60,915 nt of DNA from Myxococcota bacterium (GTDB lineage: Bacteria > Myxococcota_A > UBA9160 > UBA4427), in assembly GCA_028278345.1 (NCBI GenBank), contig JANQEL010000234.1:1-60915 (forward strand), in the 5' to 3' direction. Under the pieces are notes generated by a model. That model was not told the origin of the DNA, did not search any database, and saw only the letters and a program-made list of their open reading frames with translations. Positions 9,027 to 17,677 of the stretch are shown piece by piece. Made by a program: the position numbers and the translations under genes. How positions within the stretch are numbered: the first letter of the stretch is position 1; the number at the start of each line of letters is the position of its first letter.

Positions 9027-9634
9027 CGCCTCGCTTTCAAGTGGGTTCCGAGCTGCTGCAGGTAGGCCACCATGGCGTCCATCTCGGTCTTGCCTTCGAC
9101 CGCGGCCGCGGCGCCATCGATGTCGGCATCCGTGTAGGGCACGCCGACCGCGCGAAGGGCGCGCATCTTGTCACCCGTGTTGGCGTCCGAGTACGTGTTC
9201 TCGTCGAGCCAGGGGAAACCCGGCATGTTCGACTCGGGAACGACCGAGCGCGGATCCCTCAGGTGCTCGCGATGCCAGGCATCGCTGTAGCGCCCACCCA
9301 CGCGCGCGAGATCGGGCCCCGTTCGCTTCGAGCCCCACAGGAAGGGGTGATCCCAGACCGATTCGCCGGCCACCGAGTAGTGGCCATAGCGCTCGGTCTC
9401 GGCGCGAAACGGTCGCACCATCTGCGAGTGGCAGCCCACGCAGCCTTCGCGGATGTAGATGTCGCGACCTTCGAGCTGCAGGGCGTTGAGCGGCTTCATG
9501 CCGGCCACCGGCTCCTGCGTCACCGGCTGCGCCATCAGCGGAACGATCTCCGCGAGACCGCCGAAGCTGATCACGATTATGATGCCCACGACCAACCAGG
9601 GCAGATTCTTTTCCAGGGTTTCGAGATTCATCAT
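9023..9634 (-). CDS. ccoO: cbb3 cytochrome c oxidase monoheme subunit II
   Basis: A 203-residue subunit with an N-terminal anchor helix (LPWLVVGIIIVISFGGLAEI) and one c-heme motif, CVGCHSQMVRPFRAE, near residue 62. The downstream SVVPESNMPGFPWL contains the likely methionine ligand. CcoO accepts electrons from CcoP and passes them to heme b in CcoN. The first of two adjacent ATGs was used. The gene starts 21 bp after ccoN. Confidence 0.95.
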   Translation of the reverse strand: MMNLETLEKNLPWLVVGIIIVISFGGLAEIVPLMAQPVTQEPVAGMKPLNALQLEGRDIYIREGCVGCHSQMVRPFRAETERYGHYSVAGESVWDHPFLWGSKRTGPDLARVGGRYSDAWHREHLRDPRSVVPESNMPGFPWLDENTYSDANTGDKMRALRAVGVPYTDADIDGAAAAVEGKTEMDAMVAYLQQLGTHLKARR

Positions 9635-9655
9635 CGACTCCTGTTTCGCGGCCGC

Positions 9656-11080
9656 TCAGGCCTGGACCGGCTGCACGCTGGGTTCGCCCTGGCGCACGGT
9701 CTGGTAGGTGTTCCAAGCCATCACGCACATGCCGACGAAGAAGAGCGTTCCGCCGATCAGACGTCCCACGTAGTAGGGCCAGGTGGCTTCGAGGCTCTGC
9801 ACGAAGCTGTAGGTCAACGTCCCGTCTTCGTTCACGGCACGCCACATCAGACCCTGCATCACACCGGCGATCCACATCGACGCCGCGTACATCACGGTGC
9901 CGATCGTGGCGAGCCAGAAGTGCAGGTTCACCTGGCGGATGCTCGCCATCTTCTCCAGCCCGTACAGACGCGGGATCAGGTAGTAGAGGGAGCCCATGGT
10001 CATCATGGCGACCCAACCGAGCGCACCGGAGTGCACGTGGCCAATCGTCCAGTCGGTGTAGTGCGAGAGCGCGTTCACCGTCTTGATCGACATCATCGGC
10101 CCTTCGAAGGTCGACATGCCGTAGAAGGAGAGCGCCACCACCATGAAGCGGACGATCGGGTCGTCGCGCAGCTTCCCCCACACGCCGGAGAGAGTCATGA
10201 TGCCGTTGATCATGCCGCCCCAGGAGGGCGCGAGTAGAACCAGCGAGAACACCATGCCCAGCGACTGCGCCCAGTCGGGCAGTGCCGTGTAGTGGAGGTG
10301 GTGCGGACCGGCCCACATGTACACGGCGATCAGCGCCCAGAAGTGGACGATCGAGAGCCGGTAGGAGTAGACGGGGCGCTCGGCCTGCTTGGGCACGAAG
10401 TAGTACATCATGCCCAGGAAGCCGGCAGTGAGGAAGAAGCCCACCGCGTTGTGCGCGTACCACCACTGCACCATGGCGTCGACGGCCCCCGCGTAGAGGG
10501 AGTACGACTTCCACGCCGAGACCGGGATCTCGAAGCTGTTCACCACGTGGAGGATCGCGACGGCGAGGATGAAGGCCGCGAAGAACCAGTTGGCGACGTA
10601 GATGTGCGCCGACTTGCGCTTCGCGATCGTGCCGATGAAGACCACGGCGTAGGCCACCCAGGTGACGGCGATCAGCAGATCGATCGGCCACTCGAGTTCG
10701 GCGTATTCCTTGCTCGTGGTGATGCCGAGGGGGAGCGTGACCGCGGCGGCCACGATCACGATCTGCCAGGCCCAGAAGGTGAACATCGCCACCCCCGGTA
10801 AGAAGAGCGGCACCCGACACGTGCGCTGCACGATGTAATAGGAGGTCGAAAACAGCGCACACCCGCCGAACGCGAAGATCACCGCGTTGGTATGCAGTGG
10901 TCGCAGACGCCCGAAGTGCAGGTAGGGGACGTCGAAATTCAGCGCGGGCCAGGCGAGCTGCGCCGCGAGGATGACGCCCACGAGCATGCCCACCACACCC
11001 CATACGATGGTCATGAGCGTGAAGAGCCGCACGACCCGAAGTTCGTAGTGGGCAGTGGGGGTTCCGGGATTGTCGGTCAT
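9656..11080 (-). CDS. ccoN: cbb3-type cytochrome c oxidase catalytic subunit I
   Basis: A 474-residue heme-copper oxidase subunit with about 12 transmembrane helices. It reduces oxygen at the heme b3-CuB centre and pumps protons. Ligand histidines are visible in LRPLHTNAVIFAFGG (low-spin heme b), WAGPHHLHYTALPDW (CuB pair) and HYTDWTIGHVHSGALGW (hemes b3 and b). The ATG at 11080 follows AAGGAG by 8 bases. The frame is open for another 84 codons upstream, but those are arginine- and proline-rich with no family match. This is the first gene of the cco operon. Confidence 0.95.
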   Translation of the reverse strand: MTDNPGTPTAHYELRVVRLFTLMTIVWGVVGMLVGVILAAQLAWPALNFDVPYLHFGRLRPLHTNAVIFAFGGCALFSTSYYIVQRTCRVPLFLPGVAMFTFWAWQIVIVAAAVTLPLGITTSKEYAELEWPIDLLIAVTWVAYAVVFIGTIAKRKSAHIYVANWFFAAFILAVAILHVVNSFEIPVSAWKSYSLYAGAVDAMVQWWYAHNAVGFFLTAGFLGMMYYFVPKQAERPVYSYRLSIVHFWALIAVYMWAGPHHLHYTALPDWAQSLGMVFSLVLLAPSWGGMINGIMTLSGVWGKLRDDPIVRFMVVALSFYGMSTFEGPMMSIKTVNALSHYTDWTIGHVHSGALGWVAMMTMGSLYYLIPRLYGLEKMASIRQVNLHFWLATIGTVMYAASMWIAGVMQGLMWRAVNEDGTLTYSFVQSLEATWPYYVGRLIGGTLFFVGMCVMAWNTYQTVRQGEPSVQPVQA

Positions 11081-11440
11081 CGAATTCTTCTCCTTCGATG
11101 TCGGCAACACACAGACGCAGTGAAGCTCGCCGGGAACTCCAATCCGCTCCGGTGTCAGTCGGTGCACCGACGTTGCACGCGGGGTGCCAAACCGCGGTGG
11201 CGCATCACCCGGTTGCAGCGGGGCCCGGAGTCGACCGTGGCCTCGATCGAACCGCTGCTGTGACGCGCTGTGTCGTTGAGTAGACGCGATGCAGCCGGGC
11301 GGCGGCTGGCACAGCGCAACTGATCGCTGCACGCCGCGAGAGGCGATCAGGGCGGCGAATCGTCTCGAACTTCCCCACGAATGGGGAACCGTGCCCCTAA
11401 AGCCAGCGCTGTGAGGAGTTGGGTCTCAGGGGAAGGCCCC
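11081..11440. other. 360-bp intergenic region holding the ccoN promoter
   Basis: No credible gene lies here on either strand. It must hold the leftward promoter of the cco operon. I looked for an FNR/Anr-type box (TTGAT-N4-ATCAA) and a sigma-54 motif and saw neither, so oxygen control through FNR is not supported by the sequence. The right end carries the small hairpin described separately. Confidence 0.6.
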
Positions 11441-11441
11441 T
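11428..11441. terminator. Short hairpin at the 3' end of the catabolic operon
   Basis: The arms AGGGG and CCCCT are perfectly complementary around a 4-base loop, touching the stop codon of the OYE-type gene. No T-run follows on the minus strand, so this is at best a weak terminator for the leftward operon. Confidence 0.3.
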
Positions 11442-12619
11442 CAGGCGCGCTCGGCTTCGGGGACCAACACGCAGTGGGTGCCCTGGTAGATCGAGGCCAT
11501 GCACTTGTTGCAATGGATGCAGAGGGACTCGCGGCTCTCGCCCTTCGTCATAGCGTTGATCAGCCCGGGCTCGCGCAGCAGCGCCCTGCCCATGGCGACG
11601 AAGTCGAAGCCGTCGTCCATCGCCTGCTCGATGGTCTCGCGCCGGCTGATCCCGCCGAGCAGCACGATGGGCATCTCGATGGCCGCCCGGAGCTGCCGCG
11701 CGTGGGTGCGCAGGTAGCCCTCTTCGAAGGGATAGGTCTTGAGGAAGAAGCGGCCGAAGAGCTTGGCGCCCAGGGCCACCGCCTTCGGCATCGATTCGGC
11801 CATCTCGGCGATCGGGGGCTCGCCGCGGAAGAGATACATGGGGTTCTGCAGGGAGCTTCCGCAGGTTGGTTCGATCGCGTCGAGGGCGCCGTCGCGTTCG
11901 AGCATGCGCGCGACTTCGATGCTCTCGTCGATCCAGAAGCCGCCGGGCACGCCGTCGTCCATGTTGAGCTTGGCGAGGATGGCCATCTCGGGACCCACGG
12001 CATCGCGCACGCGCTTCGCCACTTCGCGCGCGAAGCGGGCGCGATTCTCGAGGGAGCCGCCCCATTGGTCGCGCCGATTGTTGATCTTGGGCGAGAGGAA
12101 CTCGCTCACCAGGTAGCCGTGCCCGAAGTGCACCTCGACCGCATCGAAGCCCGCCTGCTTGAGGCGCAGCGCGCCCGAAGCGAAGTCGTCGAGGATGCGT
12201 TCGATCTCGGCGGGGGTGACTTCGCGCGTGCGCTTCATCGCCAAGGGCGAGAAGACCGGCGAAGGCGCGACACCGCGAATGCCCGCCGAAGCCGCGACGG
12301 CGCCCGCGTGTCCGATCTGGGCCGACACCGCTGCGCCTTCGGCGTGCACGACCTCGGCGAGTTCGCGCAGCCGGGGAACGGCGCCGTCGGTCAGCACCAA
12401 CTCATTCGGTGTGGCCGCGCCCTCGGGAGAGACCGCGAGGAACGCCACCGTCGTCATGCCCACGCCACCCGCAGCCACCTGACGATGGAACTCGATCAAG
12501 CGGTCGCTCACATGCTGATCGCCGGTCATGCCTTCGAAGGTCGCGGCTTTTACGACGCGATTGCGCAGCTGCACGGGACCGAGTTGTGCCGGGCTGAAGG
12601 GGTCGCGGTTGGAGTCCAT
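11441..12619 (-). CDS. NADH:flavin oxidoreductase, Old Yellow Enzyme family
   Basis: A 392-residue FMN-binding TIM-barrel protein of the OYE / 2,4-dienoyl-CoA reductase type (PFSPAQLGPVQLRNRVV at the start, HFGHGYLVSEFLSP in the barrel, GGISRRETIEQAM late). The C-terminus CIHCNKCMASIYQGTHC keeps four cysteines spaced as in the iron-sulfur OYE branch. It then stops, without the FAD/NAD domains of dienoyl-CoA reductase. It reduces activated double bonds in unidentified substrates. It is the last gene of the TetR-headed operon, 67 bp after the sulfatase, which suggests reduction of an unsaturated intermediate. Confidence 0.85.
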   Translation of the reverse strand: MDSNRDPFSPAQLGPVQLRNRVVKAATFEGMTGDQHVSDRLIEFHRQVAAGGVGMTTVAFLAVSPEGAATPNELVLTDGAVPRLRELAEVVHAEGAAVSAQIGHAGAVAASAGIRGVAPSPVFSPLAMKRTREVTPAEIERILDDFASGALRLKQAGFDAVEVHFGHGYLVSEFLSPKINNRRDQWGGSLENRARFAREVAKRVRDAVGPEMAILAKLNMDDGVPGGFWIDESIEVARMLERDGALDAIEPTCGSSLQNPMYLFRGEPPIAEMAESMPKAVALGAKLFGRFFLKTYPFEEGYLRTHARQLRAAIEMPIVLLGGISRRETIEQAMDDGFDFVAMGRALLREPGLINAMTKGESRESLCIHCNKCMASIYQGTHCVLVPEAERA

Positions 12620-12686
12620 GGGGAGGCCCTTTCGTTGCGAGATCGCTCAACGATCGGACGCGCCCGCGGTCGCGTCAAGAAAACGA

Positions 12687-14183
12687 TCAGTCCACGGTCT
12701 GCGCGCGCTCTCGTGCAACGTCGGCCCATGGCGGGCGGTCTTCCGGACCGCCGAAGGTGTCGGGATCGAGCAGCACACCGAGGGGCGAGGTGCCTTCGCG
12801 CTCGCCGATCGGCCATGCTGCGTACTTCTCGCTGAGCGCATGCACCACTTCGGGGTGCTTCGATGCGAGATCACGAGTTTCGAGGGGATCGGCGTAGACG
12901 TCGTAGAGCTTTGGTGGTTCAGTGATATGCAGCTTCCAGGGCGCGCTGTACAAGGCGGCGCCCTGGTAGCCGAAGATGAGATAGTCGGGGGTATCGCTCA
13001 CGCTCTTGCCCTCGAGGGCCATCCACTGGTTCGCGCCGTCGAGGTCCTTCGGAATGGCGTCTTCGCGATCGACCGCGGCGAGGAGTGTGGGCAGCACGTC
13101 GGACATGCTCATGAAGCCTTCGTGGCGGCGTGGCTCGAGTGGCCCGGGCCACCAGATCACGGCGGGAACGCGTGCCGCGCCTTCCTCGGTTTCGCCCTTG
13201 CCACCTGGGAGTGGACTGTTGTCGCTTCCGCCGTCTTCCATGTTCGAGACGAGGAAGCGCAGGCCCGCGAATGGCATCGGGCGATCGAAGATCGCCTGGG
13301 CGAGGTTCGAGAGCCGCAGCAGCCCCTCCGGTGCTTCGTGGCGCACGAGCCCGCCGTTGTCGCTCGAGAAGAAGAGAAGCGTGTGGTCGAGCATGCCTTC
13401 ACTTTCGAGGGCGGAGATGACGCGACCGATGGCGAGGTCGAGTTCGTGCACCATGCCGGCGTGCAGACGACGGTTCGTATCCTCGATCCCCGCATAGAGG
13501 GCGACCGTCTCCTCCGGCGCTTCGTTCGGCAGATGCGGCGCGCCGAACGAGAGGTAGAGGAAGGTCGGGCGGGCGCGATCGCGCTCGCGCAGGACGCGGA
13601 TGGCTTCCTCGGCCATGAGATGCGTGGTGTAGCCCTCTTCTCGCACGGTCTCGCCGTTGCGCTGCCAGTCGTATCCACCGCCGTGAACGTGATCCCAGTA
13701 GCCGACGCCACCGGTGAGGTTGCCGTAGAAGTGTTCGAAGCCGCGGTTGTGGGGAAAGAGATCGGGGGTGTAGTTGCCGAGGTGCCACTTGCCGACCATC
13801 AGCGGCTGGTAGCCGAGCTTCGCGAGGTGTTGGGGCAGGATCGTCTGGTCGAGCGGCAACCCCGTCGTCTCGTTCTTGCCGAAGGGCTTGGTGATGCCGA
13901 AGCGGGCCGGCGACTTTCCGGTCATGAGCGCCGCCCGGGTGGGGCTGCAGGTCGGTTGGACGTAGAAGCGATCGAGCTCGACGCCTTCGCGCGCGATGCG
14001 ATCGATATTCGGAGTGGCGATTTCGCTGCCGTGGTAACCGACGTCGTTCCATCCGAGATCGTCCGCCAGGATGATCACGATGTGCGGGAGCCCTTCCTCG
14101 CTCTGCGCGAACGAACGAGGCGCCCAAGCGAAGAACACAAGTGCGATGAGGAGGACGATGGCGCGGCTTCGACTCGAAATCAT
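12687..14183 (-). CDS. Secreted sulfatase (formylglycine-type arylsulfatase family)
   Basis: A 498-residue sulfatase. The ATG chosen gives a clear signal peptide (SRAIVLLIALVFFAWAPRSFAQ), placing it in the periplasm. The metal site is seen in IILADDLGWNDVGYHG. The formylglycine cysteine lies in PTCSPTRAALMTGK (CxPxR), with KWHLG and SSDNGG downstream as expected. A formylglycine-generating enzyme would be needed and is not in this window. The gene starts 4 bp after the SDR stop in a ring-cleavage operon, suggesting that a sulfated (perhaps aryl sulfate) compound is de-sulfated before oxidation. The substrate is not known. Confidence 0.9.
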   Translation of the reverse strand: MISSRSRAIVLLIALVFFAWAPRSFAQSEEGLPHIVIILADDLGWNDVGYHGSEIATPNIDRIAREGVELDRFYVQPTCSPTRAALMTGKSPARFGITKPFGKNETTGLPLDQTILPQHLAKLGYQPLMVGKWHLGNYTPDLFPHNRGFEHFYGNLTGGVGYWDHVHGGGYDWQRNGETVREEGYTTHLMAEEAIRVLRERDRARPTFLYLSFGAPHLPNEAPEETVALYAGIEDTNRRLHAGMVHELDLAIGRVISALESEGMLDHTLLFFSSDNGGLVRHEAPEGLLRLSNLAQAIFDRPMPFAGLRFLVSNMEDGGSDNSPLPGGKGETEEGAARVPAVIWWPGPLEPRRHEGFMSMSDVLPTLLAAVDREDAIPKDLDGANQWMALEGKSVSDTPDYLIFGYQGAALYSAPWKLHITEPPKLYDVYADPLETRDLASKHPEVVHALSEKYAAWPIGEREGTSPLGVLLDPDTFGGPEDRPPWADVARERAQTVD

Positions 14184-14187
14184 CGCG

Positions 14188-14964
14188 TCAGAGCAGCCCC
14201 GGGAATTCGCCACCGTCGAGCAGGATGTTCTGCCCGGTGATGTAACCCGCGTGCGCACTGCAGAGGAAGGCGCAGGCCGCGCCGAACTCGCTCGCATCGC
14301 CGAAGCGCTGCGCGGGAATCCGCTTCATCTGTGCGGCGCGAATGTCCTCGGCCTCGCGCCCTCGCGCGGCGGCGATCTTCTCGTGGTTGCTGCGCAGGCG
14401 GCCCGTATCGAACTGACCCGGAAGTAGGTTATTGAGGGTCACGTTGTGCTTCGCGACATCGCGCGCCACACCTCCGACGAAGCCCGTGAGCCCCGCGCGC
14501 GCTCCGTTCGAGAGCCCCAGCAGCCCGACCGGCGCCTTCACCATGTGACTCGTGATGTTCACGATGCGACCGAAGCGCCGCTCGATCATGCCGTCGATGG
14601 TGTTCTGGATCAGATCGATGCCGGAGAGCATGTTGGCGTCGAGGGCGGCGATCCAGTCGTCGCGCTTGAAGTTGCGAAAGTCGCCGGGAGGCGGCCCCCC
14701 TGCGTTGTTGACCAGGATGTCGGGGTCCGGGCAGGCGGAGAGCACGTCCCTACGTCCCGCTTCGCTCGCGACATCGGCGGCGATCCATTCTGCAGCGCCG
14801 CCCGCCGCATTGATCTCCTCGGCCGCGTTTCGAAGCGCGTCCTCCGAGCGGGCGACGAGGAAGATCTTCGCTCCGTCTCCGGCCAGCGCATCCGCGCAAG
14901 CACGCCCGAGCCCCTTGCTCCCACCGCAGACGATCGCCGTACGACCGCTGATCCCGAGATCCAT
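14188..14964 (-). CDS. SDR family oxidoreductase lacking the canonical YxxxK
   Basis: A 258-residue Rossmann-fold protein with cofactor motif GGSKGLG (residues 13-19) and NNAGG. Where SDRs have Ser-x12-Tyr-x3-Lys, this one reads NITSHMVKAPVG then LSNGARAGL. The catalytic Tyr and Lys positions are Ser and Arg. Such members are known among FabG-like SDRs, so the enzyme may still bind NAD(P)H but with altered chemistry. The ATG with GAGGGGAG upstream was chosen over a longer frame that overlaps the Rieske gene. It lies between the Rieske oxygenase and sulfatase genes. Confidence 0.85.
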   Translation of the reverse strand: MDLGISGRTAIVCGGSKGLGRACADALAGDGAKIFLVARSEDALRNAAEEINAAGGAAEWIAADVASEAGRRDVLSACPDPDILVNNAGGPPPGDFRNFKRDDWIAALDANMLSGIDLIQNTIDGMIERRFGRIVNITSHMVKAPVGLLGLSNGARAGLTGFVGGVARDVAKHNVTLNNLLPGQFDTGRLRSNHEKIAAARGREAEDIRAAQMKRIPAQRFGDASEFGAACAFLCSAHAGYITGQNILLDGGEFPGLL

Positions 14965-14992
14965 CTCTCCCCTCTTCCTTTCGCGAATCGCT

Positions 14993-16177
14993 TCAGTCGA
15001 GCCCGCGCTCGAAGCGTTTCTCCAGTTCGCTGTCCGGAGTTTCGAGCAGGGTATCGACCCAGCGGTGGAAGCGTTGTCCACCGAGTTCATTGCGCCCGAA
15101 GAGAAACGTCTGCTTCGCACCCGTCTTCACGTTGAGCTGGATGCGATTGCCCGTGTAGTAATCCTCGTCGCGTACCACGCCGAGCAGGAAGCCCATCATG
15201 GCGTCGATCTTCTCACGTTGCTCTTCGTCCGGTTCGCTTGCCGCGAGGAAGTTCTGCACCGTGACGGACTCGTCCGGCGTCGCACCCGGAAAGAGTTGCG
15301 AGACCATGTAGAGCTTCAAGCCGGCGTCGAAGTCGGCGATCGAGATGTGGGGAAAGATCGTCCAGATCCCCGAGAGCAGATGCGCGGTCTTCCATTCGGC
15401 CTCGGGCTTCGACGCGAGTTTCTCGTAGTAGGGGTTCGGCCCGCTGACGCGTTGGTGGGGACCGAAGGCGTCGTAGAGGGCGTCGTTCGGGAAATCGCCG
15501 CCGAAAGTCTCGCGGTGCAGGATCGGCAGGTGATAGAGATCGAGGTAGCCGTCGTAGGCGACCTTCCAATTCGGTCCCGCGACTTCCTGTCGGCCGACCA
15601 GAGTGCAGGTGTCGAAGCCGTGGTGTTCGAGGAGCGCGTCGTAGCCGCAGAGGAAGGTGTCGAGGTCGAGGGTCGCGTTCGGGTCGAGGTTTCCGAAGAT
15701 GAGCCCGGCTCGTTCGCCCACCGGGATCGGGGTGAGCCCGAGGCAATCGCGGTCGACTTCCCCGAACTGATCCCCCTTGTAGATGCCGACGAGGGCGCCC
15801 TCGTTGTCGAAGCTCCAGGCGTGGTAGGGGCAGGTGAAGCGCTTCGCCCTACCCGTCCCTTCGGTGACGACGCGCGCACCGCGGTGGCTGCACACGTTGA
15901 GGAAGCCGCGAATTTCGCCGCTACCGGTGCGGGTCAGCAGGATCGGCGTCTCGGCGACGACCATCGCGCGGTAGGCACCCGGCTCGCGCAACTCACACGA
16001 AAAACCCAACACCAGCGGCAGGCGCTTGAAGATGGCGTCCATCTCGCGCCGCCAGCGTTCGGGCTCGTGGTAGTTCTCGGCGGGGACCCGGTAGACGTCG
16101 TCGGCCTGATCGACCGTCCCCGCCCGCAGGTGGGCGAGGTTGCGACGCGCCATCTCGATCAGGGCTTCCCGACTCAT
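14993..16177 (-). CDS. Rieske aromatic ring-hydroxylating oxygenase, alpha subunit
   Basis: A 394-residue Rieske non-heme iron oxygenase. The [2Fe-2S] ligands are CSHRGARVV and CPYHAWSF (about 92-115). The catalytic domain contains DLYHLPILHRETFGGD, with the two-histidine iron site. Members hydroxylate or demethylate aromatic or cyclic substrates with electrons from a separate reductase. No ferredoxin or reductase gene is adjacent, so it must borrow one. It lies within the TetR-headed operon, 31 bp after the HpaB-type gene. Confidence 0.9.
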   Translation of the reverse strand: MSREALIEMARRNLAHLRAGTVDQADDVYRVPAENYHEPERWRREMDAIFKRLPLVLGFSCELREPGAYRAMVVAETPILLTRTGSGEIRGFLNVCSHRGARVVTEGTGRAKRFTCPYHAWSFDNEGALVGIYKGDQFGEVDRDCLGLTPIPVGERAGLIFGNLDPNATLDLDTFLCGYDALLEHHGFDTCTLVGRQEVAGPNWKVAYDGYLDLYHLPILHRETFGGDFPNDALYDAFGPHQRVSGPNPYYEKLASKPEAEWKTAHLLSGIWTIFPHISIADFDAGLKLYMVSQLFPGATPDESVTVQNFLAASEPDEEQREKIDAMMGFLLGVVRDEDYYTGNRIQLNVKTGAKQTFLFGRNELGGQRFHRWVDTLLETPDSELEKRFERGLD

Positions 16178-16208
16178 CTCCGTAGCCTAACGCGCTGTCG
16201 CGCCGGGA

Positions 16209-17654
16209 TCAGGGCGGCGGTTCGAGCATCGAATCGACGAGCGCGTCCGCGCGGGTGCGGTCGCCGATCAGGTGATTGAGCTGCACGTGCCGCGCCCCCG
16301 AGCCGAAGTAGTAGCGCTCGTAGAGTTCGCCCCGGGCGCCGAGCTCGGTGCTCACGAAGTCCCACGCCAGCCGGAACAAGGCGGCGCGATCGTCGGCGCT
16401 CACACCGTTGGCGCCGTGGAGGTAGCGGTCGATCAGCGGGCGCAGCCGCTCGTCGTCGAGTTGTGCCCGCGAAGGCGTCGCGAGCAGGTTGTGGCTGCCG
16501 ATCAGGTGGAAGATCTCGGTCACGCGCGGGAACCAGCGGGGGAGCAGCGCCCGCATGGGCGCAAGCGGTGCGTCGTCGAGGAACCACGTGCCCTCGCCGT
16601 AGTCGCGCGCGTTCTCCTCGCCGAGGCGCACGGCGCTGCGGACGATCTCCGAGTACGCGCGAATCTCACCCAGCATCTGCTGGGTGATGGGGCTCGTGTC
16701 GTTGACCATCTCGGCCATGCGCGCCGCCAGCCCCCAGGCGAACTCGAGCTTCGTCTGCGAGCGGATCATCGTCTGGTGCATCACGTTGGGCGCCCAACCG
16801 CCGAACATCACCGTGTTGTAGACGTCGAGGTTGCCGTCGATGAATATGCGATCGCGCGGCACTTCGACGTCGTCGAAGATCACGAAGGCGTCCTGTTCGT
16901 CGAAGCGCGTCGAGAGCGGTCGATCGAAGTGCTCCGCATGGGCGGCGGCCGCACTGTCACGACAAAGGAAGATCAAGCCGGGCGTGTTCATCGAAATCGA
17001 GAACGCCAACGCATAGGCGTCGGCTCCCTGGGGCGCCGGATGGCTCGGGTAGACAGCCAGATCGTCGGAGAACGGCGCCAGGGTGGCGAGGATGCGCGCA
17101 CCGCGTACGATGATGCCGTGCTCGGTCTCCCCCACTTTGTGGAGCGGCACGGGATCGTTGCCCCCGGCGAAATCCTTGTCGCGCGTCTTGTCGATCGTCG
17201 GGTTCACGATCGTGTGGGTGAGCGAGAGATCCTCGAGCGCCATCTTGCGCTGGTAGCGCACCAGGTTCTCCGCCCCTTCTTCGTTGCCGTTGGCGCCCCA
17301 CTTGCCGGGACTGCCGGCGAAACCGGCGAATGTCACGTTCATGTAGTCCGGGCTGCGGCCCATCATCCCCACCGAGGCCTCGGCGTTGACCTCGAAGCCT
17401 CGCCTTCGGCGTTGGATGTCTTCCTTCGAGCGCGGGATCAGGTGGGTGACGTTGACGCGTTCCCCCGTCTCGTCATCCGTCATGAGACAATCGTCGGGGC
17501 GTTCGTGCTGCAGATCGAAGAGGCGCGCCATGGCGCGCGCGGCTCCGCGCAACTCGGGGTGTTCGGCCGCGTTGGCGACGCGTTCGCCGCGCAACCAGAC
17601 CTCGCGATCGTCCTTCAAGCCCGCCAGGAATTCCTTGCCGGTTCGTGCACCCAT
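16209..17654 (-). CDS. hpaB: 4-Hydroxyphenylacetate 3-monooxygenase-type flavin-dependent hydroxylase (HpaB family)
   Basis: A 481-residue member of the HpaB/PvcC acyl-CoA dehydrogenase-fold, FADH2-dependent phenol hydroxylases. MMGRSPDYMNVTFAGF and the later QMLGEIRAYSEIVRSAV are characteristic. It would ortho-hydroxylate a 4-substituted phenol to a catechol, feeding the extradiol dioxygenase encoded two genes upstream. The ATG at 17654 has GAGGAG upstream. The longer frame overlaps the FAA-hydrolase gene. The partner flavin reductase (HpaC) is not in the neighbourhood. Confidence 0.88.
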   Translation of the reverse strand: MGARTGKEFLAGLKDDREVWLRGERVANAAEHPELRGAARAMARLFDLQHERPDDCLMTDDETGERVNVTHLIPRSKEDIQRRRRGFEVNAEASVGMMGRSPDYMNVTFAGFAGSPGKWGANGNEEGAENLVRYQRKMALEDLSLTHTIVNPTIDKTRDKDFAGGNDPVPLHKVGETEHGIIVRGARILATLAPFSDDLAVYPSHPAPQGADAYALAFSISMNTPGLIFLCRDSAAAAHAEHFDRPLSTRFDEQDAFVIFDDVEVPRDRIFIDGNLDVYNTVMFGGWAPNVMHQTMIRSQTKLEFAWGLAARMAEMVNDTSPITQQMLGEIRAYSEIVRSAVRLGEENARDYGEGTWFLDDAPLAPMRALLPRWFPRVTEIFHLIGSHNLLATPSRAQLDDERLRPLIDRYLHGANGVSADDRAALFRLAWDFVSTELGARGELYERYYFGSGARHVQLNHLIGDRTRADALVDSMLEPPP

Positions 17655-17677
17655 CTCGGCTCTCCTCGTGCTCGGGT

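Noticed and set aside
14964..15120. A longer SDR start upstream
   Set aside because: It lies inside the Rieske gene, and the ATG with GAGGGGAG gives the normal SDR N-terminus.
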